Assembly (NCBI GenBank): GCA_002471255.1
Contig: DKPP01000005.1
Span: forward strand, 1 to 64,000
Origin: Akkermansiaceae bacterium UBA7331
GTDB lineage: Bacteria > Verrucomicrobiota > Verrucomicrobiia > Verrucomicrobiales > Akkermansiaceae
Reading direction: 5' to 3'
Length of the DNA: 64,000 nucleotides
Part shown: positions 26,237-33,624 of the stretch, piece by piece
Numbering within the stretch: position 1 is the stretch's first letter
How the letters are laid out: each line of letters begins with the position of its first letter
Notes under the pieces: generated by a model
Told to the model about the DNA's origin: nothing
The model's input: only the letters and a program-made list of their open reading frames with translations
Database searches by the model: none
Made by a program: the position numbers and the translations under genes

Positions 26237-27457
26237 CTAAAAGGCGTATTCTTCGCCGAATCCGTAATTTTCTACTACGTAATCAACATCTTTGTCACCA
26301 CGACCGGAGCAATTGACCAAAATGGAGCCGGTCTTCATTTCTTTAGCCAACTTCATGGCGTAAGCAATAGCATGGGAGCTTTCGAGAGCCGGGATGATGC
26401 CCTCATAACGTGAAAGTTTGAAGAAAGCGTCCACAGCTTCTTTATCACTGGCCGTAGCATATTTAACACGATTAATATCACGTAAATAAGCATGCTCAGG
26501 ACCTACGGAAGGGTAATCTAGTCCACTGGCAATGGAGTGTACCGGTGCCGGCTCGCCGTTTTCGTCAGTTAACATGATACTTTCAAAGCCATGCATCATT
26601 CCTTTTTTACCATAGGTTAAAGAAGCGGAGTGATCTCCGAGAGTTGGGCCTTTACCAAGTGGTTCAACCCCATAAATGTCCACAGGATCACCCAAGAAGG
26701 CGGTGAATAATCCCATAGCATTACTACCACCACCTACTGAAGCACAAATGGCATCCGGAAGTAAGCCGGTCATTTCTAAAAATTGTTCCCTGGCCTCTAC
26801 ACCAATGCACATTTGGAAATCACGTACCATTACAGGGAATGGATGTGGCCCAAGTACGGAACCGATGCAGTAAATAGAGTCTTTGTAATCTTTGAGATAA
26901 GATTGGAATGCCGAGTCAACTGCCTCTTTGAGAGTTTGTAAACCATGAGTAACAGGTACTACATTAGCCCCCAAAATCTTCATGCGAGTGACGTTTGGCG
27001 CTTGCTTAGCGATATCAACGGCACCCATGTGAATTTCACATTCAAGACCGAAGAAAGCGGCGGCAGTGGCTAATGCTACGCCATGTTGTCCGGCTCCTGT
27101 TTCTGCAATCAGCTTCTTCTTACCCATGTATTTGGCCAATAAGCCTTCACCCATGCAGTGGTTTAATTTATGTGCGCCGGTATGATTGAGATCTTCACGT
27201 TTAAGGTAAATTTGGCAAGCACCTAGTTTTTGGGATAATCGTTCACAATGATAAACAGGAGTTGGGCGTCCTTGGAATTGCTTGCGAATGCGTCTAAGCT
27301 CGTTAATGAATTGAGCGGAATGACAAATGGTTTGGTAGGCGTCAGATACTTCTTTGAAAGCTGGCACTAAAGCTTCAGGTAAAATAGCACCACCATATTC
27401 ACCGAAGTAACCGTTAGAATCTGGGAAATTTCTTAGATACGTGTTTAAATCAATCAT
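26237..27457 (-). CDS. trpB: Tryptophan synthase beta chain
   Basis: A 406-residue PLP enzyme joining indole and serine. PLP lysine K97 lies in HTGAHKLNH and the catalytic glutamate E119 in AETGAGQHG. The phosphate loop is GGGSNAMG and the C-terminal SGRGDKD is intact. The usual HTGAHKINN is changed to HTGAHKLNH. It matches the standard TrpB1 length. Unusually, trpA and the rest of the trp genes are not beside it: a terminator follows and a MarR gene lies upstream (117 bases). It may work with a distant TrpA or as an indole-salvage enzyme. Confidence 0.95.
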   Translation of the reverse strand: MIDLNTYLRNFPDSNGYFGEYGGAILPEALVPAFKEVSDAYQTICHSAQFINELRRIRKQFQGRPTPVYHCERLSQKLGACQIYLKREDLNHTGAHKLNHCMGEGLLAKYMGKKKLIAETGAGQHGVALATAAAFFGLECEIHMGAVDIAKQAPNVTRMKILGANVVPVTHGLQTLKEAVDSAFQSYLKDYKDSIYCIGSVLGPHPFPVMVRDFQMCIGVEAREQFLEMTGLLPDAICASVGGGSNAMGLFTAFLGDPVDIYGVEPLGKGPTLGDHSASLTYGKKGMMHGFESIMLTDENGEPAPVHSIASGLDYPSVGPEHAYLRDINRVKYATASDKEAVDAFFKLSRYEGIIPALESSHAIAYAMKLAKEMKTGSILVNCSGRGDKDVDYVVENYGFGEEYAF

Positions 27458-27574
27458 GATAAATGTAAGCTCGTGGCAAAGTATTTATCATTTTTAATCT
27501 TATGGGGCAAAGAGAAACTCGAACCGAACTCATAAAAGTACCGATTCGAGTTGAAAAAAGTGATTTTAGATCTT

Positions 27575-28012
27575 TTAGAGACCTAATTTGCGTGATCTGA
27601 TTGTCTTGCGCGTGTTGGTGATAACGTCTTGTTCATCGCCACCGGCGCTTGCCATCATGCTAGCCAAATCGCGAACGATATTCTTTTTCATACGTGCGAT
27701 CAATTCTTTACCTTCTGTGGTGATGGCTACCATAATTTTTCGACGATCATTGGCAGCTGCAGTACGGGTTAAATACCCCATTTCTTGTAATTTATCTACC
27801 ATGCCTGTTGCTGCAGCCGTGGTGTGACCCATTTTATGAGCAATGCTGGACATAGTTAAAAAATCCTCACTAGCCAAATAGGTGAGCAAAAAGAATTGTG
27901 GATACGACACTTTTCCTTCGTTGAGCTCAGCGGATAAGTTCAAGATACATGACCTCTGGGTCATCAGAACGAAATCTGCTAATTTGTTGGCTTCTTCTGT
28001 GATGGGATTCAT
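27575..28012 (-). CDS. MarR-family transcriptional regulator
   Basis: A 145-residue winged-helix regulator. The recognition region SSIAHKMGHTTAAATGMVDK and the wing LTRTAAANDRRKIMVAIT with the family-typical DRR are clear. Helices at both ends form the dimer. Its target cannot be read; trpB just downstream on the same strand is one candidate. The C-terminal tail RKTIRSRKLGL is unusually basic. Confidence 0.88.
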   Translation of the reverse strand: MNPITEEANKLADFVLMTQRSCILNLSAELNEGKVSYPQFFLLTYLASEDFLTMSSIAHKMGHTTAAATGMVDKLQEMGYLTRTAAANDRRKIMVAITTEGKELIARMKKNIVRDLASMMASAGGDEQDVITNTRKTIRSRKLGL

Positions 28013-28443
28013 AGTGAAAAACTGGTTTCTGCGTTGTCATCCGTCGCCTTTGCTTCGGAGCTTGCGGTTCGGTTACGATATTCCTTCGGAGTATCTGTTG
28101 CAAGAAAAAATAGTAAATTTTTATTAAATTTTTATTCGAACGATTTAGTCTTCCTCGTATAACGTTTAATTCGACCATTTTGTGAATAATATGTCAATTA
28201 AATGGTGTTAGAATCTTGAAAATCGGTGAATAACTTATTGAGTAAAATATATATAATAATGAAAATGAGAATATTATTAGCTTATCTGTAATAATTCTAA
28301 TTAGCAGATGGTTCATTTGGGTTGTAATGATCATGATGTCGACTAATGTATTGAGTATCTTTGAGAAAAAATATAAAATTTTGTTAAGTAAAATGAGCTA
28401 GTAAGAGGTTGACAGAAGGGGGGGGGAAAACTAGTCTCTGCGC
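28013..28443. other. Divergent intergenic region, no gene seen
   Basis: 431 bases between the MarR gene and a lipoprotein gene. Very AT-rich from 28130. I find only tiny reading frames here (up to 24 codons) without features. At its right end is the poly-G promoter described separately. Confidence 0.6.
28409..28443 (+). promoter_or_regulatory. Putative promoter with nine-G spacer tract
   Basis: A perfect -35 hexamer TTGACA (28409-28414) and a -10-like TAGTCT (28432-28437) are exactly 17 bases apart. The spacer contains a run of nine G (28418-28426). The predicted transcription start coincides with the A of the ATG at 28444, implying a leaderless or almost leaderless mRNA. A changeable homopolymer between -35 and -10 is the known arrangement of phase-variable promoters such as Neisseria porA. 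Confidence 0.5.
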
Positions 28444-28977
28444 ATGAAAAAAAGCAGGTATTCTATGACTGCTCTCACGAGCATACTTTTTGTTTTAGCG
28501 TTGAGCTCTTGTACTCTTCATTACGGTAATAAAGAGCTCGTCAACCAGTCCAAAAGTGATTCTCTGATTGTAGGTAAATCTACAAAGGAAGATGTGTATA
28601 AAACCTTCGGACAACCTTCTATTGTCAAACATGAGTCGACATCGGACTTAATGTGGAGATACTGGTATCGTCCGGCTAAAAGCAACATGGTAGGGATGAT
28701 CCCCGTGATGGGATTAAACTTGGTTGCCGGCGGTAAGAATGGGAACGTTACGACGCGTGATTACTATTTTAATTCCCATAATATGCTTGTTCGTAAAGAT
28801 GAAAAAAATCAAGATCTCTATACGCATAATGCAGCTGATTTAGGTCGCTTATTACGTGAGTACGTCATTACTGATGAATCTCAAAAAGCGGTGAAAAAGG
28901 AAATGGAAGGAATGGGCCATACTTTTGATACCAACATAGCGCATGATAGCCAAGTGATGGAAAACGCTTTAGATTAA
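28444..28977 (+). CDS. Lipoprotein with SmpA/OmlA (BamE)-like domain
   Basis: A 177-residue predicted lipoprotein. The signal peptide ends in the lipobox LALSSC with C23 as the lipidated residue. Residues about 40-80 show the BamE-fold pattern (LIVGKSTKEDVYKTFGQPSI then a W-R-Y strand), in which a short helix follows the 'G-x-S/T-x-x-D' turn. The C-terminal 60 residues are charged and unassigned. BamE-fold proteins sit at the outer membrane; this one need not belong to the Bam complex. Its promoter contains a poly-G tract that could make expression variable between cells. Confidence 0.75.
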   Translation: MKKSRYSMTALTSILFVLALSSCTLHYGNKELVNQSKSDSLIVGKSTKEDVYKTFGQPSIVKHESTSDLMWRYWYRPAKSNMVGMIPVMGLNLVAGGKNGNVTTRDYYFNSHNMLVRKDEKNQDLYTHNAADLGRLLREYVITDESQKAVKKEMEGMGHTFDTNIAHDSQVMENALD

Positions 28978-29094
28978 TGAGTTTTGATGTATTAATGCGC
29001 TCCTTGGTATATGCTTTTTGTACCAAATAAATCTCATTGCATTACGATGAAGTCTATATAAGATGATTTCCATTAACACCATTCAAATTGTTAT

Positions 29095-30012
29095 ATGAAA
29101 AATACATTGAAATTGACAGGTCTTGTGGCCGCTACTCATACTCCATTTCATGCTGACGGTTCCTTAAATGCAGGGGGTATCGACAAGCAGGCTGAATTCC
29201 TCGCTTCACAAGGTGTGAAGTTTGTTTTCATGACCGGTTCTACAGGTGAATCTTCTTCTATGCAGTTAGCTGAGCGTAAAGAGTGCTACCTTGCTTGGAA
29301 AGAAGCAGGAGTTAAACATAACGTTGGTGTTATTGCTCATACCGGTTCCAATAGTGTTTGGGATGCTCAAGAATTGGCTGCCTTAGCTCAAGAATGTGGC
29401 TTTTTGGCTACTAGCTCCGTTGCTCCTTCTTACTTCAAGCCAGGTTCTGTAGAAGCATTGGTTGAATGTTGCGCAAAAGCAGCTTCAGGCGCTCCTGAAT
29501 TGCCATACTACTACTATGACATTCCTCCTTTGACTGGCGTATCTTTCCGCCCAACCGAAATCATCAAACTTGCCAAAGAGCGTATCCCTAACTTTGCAGG
29601 TCTTAAGTTTACAAATCCGGATTTGGCTTTGTACTGTGATGCTATGAACTTTGATAAAGAGTTAGACATGCCATGGGGTGTTGACGAATGGTTCTTAGGT
29701 GCATTAGCAACAGGCGCTAAAGGTGCTGTAGGTAGCTCCTTTAACTTTGCTCCTGCTTTATACCAAAACTTGATTAAAGCTTTCAACGAAGGCGATATGG
29801 AAAAAGCTCGCGAATTGCAATTACTTTCCGTTAAGATGATCAACATCTTGGCTGCTAAGGGTTACATGGGTTGCGCTAAGGTAGTAATGGGTTGGCACGG
29901 TGTGGACTTAGGTCCTGCTCGTTTGCCACAAATGAATCCAAGCGAATCAACAATCAGCGCCTTGCGTTCAGAACTTGAAGAAATCGGTTTCTTCAATTGG
30001 GCTCTTAACTAA
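29095..30012 (+). CDS. nanA: N-acetylneuraminate lyase
   Basis: A 305-residue class I aldolase of the DHDPS/NAL family, splitting sialic acid into N-acetylmannosamine and pyruvate. The substrate loop is MTGSTGESSS (residues 46-55), the conserved tyrosine Y141 is in YYYYDIPPLTG, and the Schiff-base lysine K171 is in FAGLKFTNPD. The LKFT version is typical of NAL rather than DHDPS. It is followed after 19 bases by an AGE-family epimerase that handles its product, supporting the assignment. No sialidase, transporter or NanK lies in this window. Confidence 0.92.
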   Translation: MKNTLKLTGLVAATHTPFHADGSLNAGGIDKQAEFLASQGVKFVFMTGSTGESSSMQLAERKECYLAWKEAGVKHNVGVIAHTGSNSVWDAQELAALAQECGFLATSSVAPSYFKPGSVEALVECCAKAASGAPELPYYYYDIPPLTGVSFRPTEIIKLAKERIPNFAGLKFTNPDLALYCDAMNFDKELDMPWGVDEWFLGALATGAKGAVGSSFNFAPALYQNLIKAFNEGDMEKARELQLLSVKMINILAAKGYMGCAKVVMGWHGVDLGPARLPQMNPSESTISALRSELEEIGFFNWALN

Positions 30013-30031
30013 TCAATATTAGAAATTGCAT

Positions 30032-31213
30032 ATGGCTGCAACTTTAGATTTACAGTCTTTAGGGCAGTTTTATCGCAAGCAATTGTTAGAAAATGTGCTT
30101 CCATTCTGGTTTCCTCGTGCTTATGACGAGAAGAATGGAGGCCTTTTTCATTGCTTCGATCAAGACGGTTCTTTAGTAGATTCAGACAAGTCCGTATGGG
30201 CTCAAGGTCGTATGGCCTGGATGCTTTTGACCATGTATAACAGCATTGAAAAAAATGCTGATTGGCTCAAATGGGCTGAAAGTGCCCTTAACTTTCTTAC
30301 GGAAAAATGTGTCGATAACAAAGACGGCAGAATGTATTTTCACGTTGCCGCTGACGGTACTCCAATTCGCAAGCGTCGTTATGCGTTTAGTGAATCTTTT
30401 GCCGCAATTGCCTTTGCTGCTCATTATCAAGCTACCGGTGATGAAAAGTCTGCCGTAGCTGCCAGAAATTGGTTCAATATCTTTACTGAGATGAACTTTA
30501 CGCCTGGTAAGATGGCTCCTAAATTCACTGACGCTCGTCCAAGTGAAGGTTTAGGTCCACGTATGATCACTATTGTTACAGCTCAAGAAATGAGAAAATG
30601 CCTTGGTGATGAAACCGGCTTTTTCACTCAATGGATTGATCGCTGCATTGCTGACATCCGTAATCTCTTTATGAAGCCTGATATCAAGGCTGTGATGGAA
30701 GTAGTAAGCCCTGATGGCTCGATCATCGACCATTTCAATGAGCGTACCCTTAACCCTGGCCACACGATCGAAGGTGGCTGGTTTATTTTGGAAGAAGCTC
30801 GTCATCGTGGTAACGATCAAGAACTCATCAAAATGGGTTGCGATATGATTGACTGGGCTTTTGCTCGTGGTTGGGATCAAGAAAATGGAGGTTTACTCTA
30901 TTTCACCGACGTACATGGCAAACCTGTGCAAGAATACTGGCACAACATGAAGTTCTGGTGGCCTCATGATGAAGCCTTAATCGCTATGGTGCTTGCTTAC
31001 AAGCTTACCGGAGAAGAGCGTTATGCCAAATGGCACGATATGGTGCGTGATTGGTCTTTTGCTCATTTCCAAGATCAAGAAGCAGGCGAATGGTATGGTT
31101 ACTTGAATAAAGATGGCTCTAAAGCCAATACTTTAAAGGGTAGTCTTTGGAAATCTTTCTTCCACCATCCACGTGCGATGTGGTCATGTGCCCACTATTG
31201 TGGTGCTATTTAG
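30032..31213 (+). CDS. N-acylglucosamine 2-epimerase (AGE family)
   Basis: A 393-residue (alpha/alpha)6-barrel enzyme. Family stretches include FWFPRAYDEKNGGLFHCFD, VWAQGRMAWML, YAFSESFAAIAFA, NPGHTIEGGWFILEEA and KFWWPHDEALIAM, with the two His residues used in epimerisation (in GHTIEGGW and WPHDEA) present. It should interconvert N-acetylmannosamine and N-acetylglucosamine. The ATG at 30032 is chosen over a TTG six bases earlier. It forms a two-gene sialic-acid catabolic unit with nanA and is closed by a strong terminator. Confidence 0.9.
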   Translation: MAATLDLQSLGQFYRKQLLENVLPFWFPRAYDEKNGGLFHCFDQDGSLVDSDKSVWAQGRMAWMLLTMYNSIEKNADWLKWAESALNFLTEKCVDNKDGRMYFHVAADGTPIRKRRYAFSESFAAIAFAAHYQATGDEKSAVAARNWFNIFTEMNFTPGKMAPKFTDARPSEGLGPRMITIVTAQEMRKCLGDETGFFTQWIDRCIADIRNLFMKPDIKAVMEVVSPDGSIIDHFNERTLNPGHTIEGGWFILEEARHRGNDQELIKMGCDMIDWAFARGWDQENGGLLYFTDVHGKPVQEYWHNMKFWWPHDEALIAMVLAYKLTGEERYAKWHDMVRDWSFAHFQDQEAGEWYGYLNKDGSKANTLKGSLWKSFFHHPRAMWSCAHYCGAI

Positions 31214-31239
31214 TATATTATAAAATACTTGTTTATTTA

Positions 31240-31274
31240 ATCGCCTCGATGAGCAAATCGAGGCGATTTTATTT
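31240..31274 (+). terminator. Terminator of the nanA-epimerase unit
   Basis: ATCGCCTCGAT and ATCGAGGCGAT form an 11-bp stem with a 6-base loop, followed by TTTATTT. Confidence 0.87.
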
Positions 31275-31327
31275 ATTATCGTCGTAAAAATTACTAAACG
31301 ATTTATTGATTTTATAATCGTTATAAA

Positions 31328-31356
31328 TTGACACGATAAGATTCTGAGACTAGATT
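31328..31356 (+). promoter_or_regulatory. Putative promoter of the IdeS-like gene
   Basis: TTGACA (31328-31333), a 17-base spacer and TAGATT (31351-31356). The expected start of transcription is about 18 bases before the ATG at 31381. Confidence 0.5.
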
Positions 31357-31380
31357 GTTAGGTAACTTATTTCTATTTTT

Positions 31381-33540
31381 ATGCGTTATGAAAAACTGTT
31401 ACATACAGCATTGTTAATAGCCTTTATTTCTGTTTCTTCTGCAGATATATCATGTGTTGTGAATGGTGTGAATAATCAATCATTGCTCGAATCCACGCGA
31501 TTTTATGATTCAGGTAAAGGTTTTTATTGGCAAAACAAAGGGGTTGGAAAACCTGGTTCTGCCTATTTCGAAGAATACAAAAAACATTTTAATACTGAAA
31601 CAGGACAAGGTGATGTATCTTTTATGGGCGAACTGGCCTCTTTCATTACAGATTACAACACGAACACCAATGAAACTTTAGCCATAATCGGATTATATAA
31701 TTTAACCGGTGATGATCAAATGTGTTGGGCTTATACATCTAGTAATGTTGTGCAATATTGGCTCAATAGCTATGGTGTTTTTTACAATAAAGCTCAAGAG
31801 AAAGGTGATTTAGCTTATGGATATACTTATGATAAACAATACTTGCAAGAATTTGGCGGTACTCAATCATTAAGTGTTTCCGAGGTATATCGCCAGGCAC
31901 ATAAGAATGTTGGTGCTTCCGCTAGAGGATCATTTCGTTGGTATTTTTCAGGAAATGTAGCAGATAATGGTGCTTATAATGGGACGAACACGGGAGGATA
32001 TTTTAAGGATTATTTTACCAATATATCGGCTGATGCCAATATTACCCTAAGCAACGCAAGTAATACCAGATCCTTAGCTACTTCATTTGCTACAGGATTA
32101 GGCATGAAAATTCATGACGATTTAAGTGTTTCTACGGAAGTAGAAGGACGAATCAGCTATTTAAGTATTGGATCCGGTGGTGATTCAAATGGTCATGCGC
32201 TTACTTGCTATGGAATGAATCTCAATAGCGATGGCTCTCTAAAGTCCATTCTCTGTACCAACTCCGACGATATGAATTATGGGTTAATTGAGTTGTTTGT
32301 TAAGCATGAAAATGGGAACTATGTTCTTTATGTAGATGAAAATTTAACGACCAAGTGGACTTATTCCAATAATTCATGGTATTTAAGATCACTAACATAC
32401 ATTGATACTCCTGAAGTACTCCAAAATATGCTCAAAGAGTATAAGGCTACAAACAATGCTATTGTGTGGTCTGGGCAAAAACAGACGTGGGGTTTTGAGC
32501 GAAATCATACCTATGATGAATTACCTGATACAACAACAGGTTGGCAAATTTATGCGGGTACAGGATCTGACTATGCATCTTATTATGATGCTTATTACGA
32601 CCCATCACGAATGATTGAATTTAACGATAGCGCAAAAGATGTAGGGCTTATTCAAAATATCGAGGTTCAGGAACAAGTGACCGCTGCTGAGGTGAATGTC
32701 CATAATGAAGTGGTAGAATATAAGTTTCAAGGGTCTCAGGATCATTCTGTAAATAAAATAAATACTGATAGCTTTGTTAAAGATGGTGTTTCCTCTGCAA
32801 CCTTTTCCAATGTGGAAGTATTTGCTACCTCGACGCAATGGAAAAAAGGTAATGTTTATCTAGAATCCGGTTCGGTTTGGATATCACAATCAATCGTAAC
32901 CGATGACTCAGCTCGGGTAATAATAAATGGTAATAGTTTAATCGATACGGGAAGTTTTATAATGCATTCCTTGTCTTCATTGATTATCAATGGAGCTGAA
33001 TTAAAGCTTAAAGCCGACTCGGCAAGTATCGGGAATCTAGATTTATTTTCAGGGTCCCATATCTCTTATATTGGAAATGATCTAGATTTTAGATTGCAGA
33101 TTACAGGTAATCTATGTTCCTTTATCGACAGCTCTGATGTATTAGCAGTTTTATCCACTAATCGAGGAATCACCATAGATTCCCATCTAGATTTGACTTT
33201 AGCTCAATCAATTTCTTTACAACAAGCAGTATCATTGAATGGGAATGATCTATTTCTAAAGGATTTTGCCTTTTTATTGGAGAACTCCAAACTTAATGAT
33301 GTGTGGTTTGAAAATGTAGGAGATCTCTATGTGGATGGAGTACTATTGAATGATGGTTCTTCTATTTCCGTAGGTGATATATTTACCGATCAAGGAATTC
33401 CTAATCAATTTTCAAAAAATGATCGTATTTTGTACTACAACAATCAGTTGTTCGTGGTGTCGATACCTGAACCATCTTCTTCTATTTTGATGTTGATAGG
33501 AGTAGGTTCGTTGTTATGGAAACGACGCCGTAGAAACTAA
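31381..33540 (+). CDS. PEP-CTERM protein with IdeS/Mac-like cysteine protease domain
   Basis: A 719-residue exported protein with a signal peptide (LLHTALLIAFISVSSA). Residues about 40-340 carry a pattern like the IgG-degrading IdeS/Mac family (peptidase C66). C115 lies in DDQMCWAYTSSNVVQYW, H272 in SNGHALTCYGMN and the acidic pair D296/D297 in CTNSDD, in the order and roughly the spacing of the IdeS Cys-His-Asp triad. Residues about 430-690 are a beta-rich, repeat-like stalk resembling autotransporter passengers. The C-terminus is a PEP-CTERM signal (IPEPSS, hydrophobic helix, WKRRRRN). Protease assignment is by motif only. A surface or exported protease acting on host proteins is the inferred role. 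It converges on a DUF5107 gene. Confidence 0.68.
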   Translation: MRYEKLLHTALLIAFISVSSADISCVVNGVNNQSLLESTRFYDSGKGFYWQNKGVGKPGSAYFEEYKKHFNTETGQGDVSFMGELASFITDYNTNTNETLAIIGLYNLTGDDQMCWAYTSSNVVQYWLNSYGVFYNKAQEKGDLAYGYTYDKQYLQEFGGTQSLSVSEVYRQAHKNVGASARGSFRWYFSGNVADNGAYNGTNTGGYFKDYFTNISADANITLSNASNTRSLATSFATGLGMKIHDDLSVSTEVEGRISYLSIGSGGDSNGHALTCYGMNLNSDGSLKSILCTNSDDMNYGLIELFVKHENGNYVLYVDENLTTKWTYSNNSWYLRSLTYIDTPEVLQNMLKEYKATNNAIVWSGQKQTWGFERNHTYDELPDTTTGWQIYAGTGSDYASYYDAYYDPSRMIEFNDSAKDVGLIQNIEVQEQVTAAEVNVHNEVVEYKFQGSQDHSVNKINTDSFVKDGVSSATFSNVEVFATSTQWKKGNVYLESGSVWISQSIVTDDSARVIINGNSLIDTGSFIMHSLSSLIINGAELKLKADSASIGNLDLFSGSHISYIGNDLDFRLQITGNLCSFIDSSDVLAVLSTNRGITIDSHLDLTLAQSISLQQAVSLNGNDLFLKDFAFLLENSKLNDVWFENVGDLYVDGVLLNDGSSISVGDIFTDQGIPNQFSKNDRILYYNNQLFVVSIPEPSSSILMLIGVGSLLWKRRRRN

Positions 33541-33550
33541 ATGACGACCA

Positions 33551-33584
33551 AAAAAAGGAGACTCGGTCGGAGTCTCCTTTTTTA
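33551..33584. terminator. Bidirectional terminator
   Basis: AAAAAAGGAGACTC and GAGTCTCCTTTTTT form a long stem around GGTCG, with A-run before and T-run after, so it can work for both convergent genes. Confidence 0.87.
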
Positions 33585-33624
33585 TTTGTTAGACCATCAA
33601 TGATGATCATTGATTTAAGTACTA

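Noticed and set aside
27927..28178. Minus-strand frame overlapping the MarR start
   Set aside because: Different frame from MarR, basic and without family motifs; the MarR gene is unambiguous.
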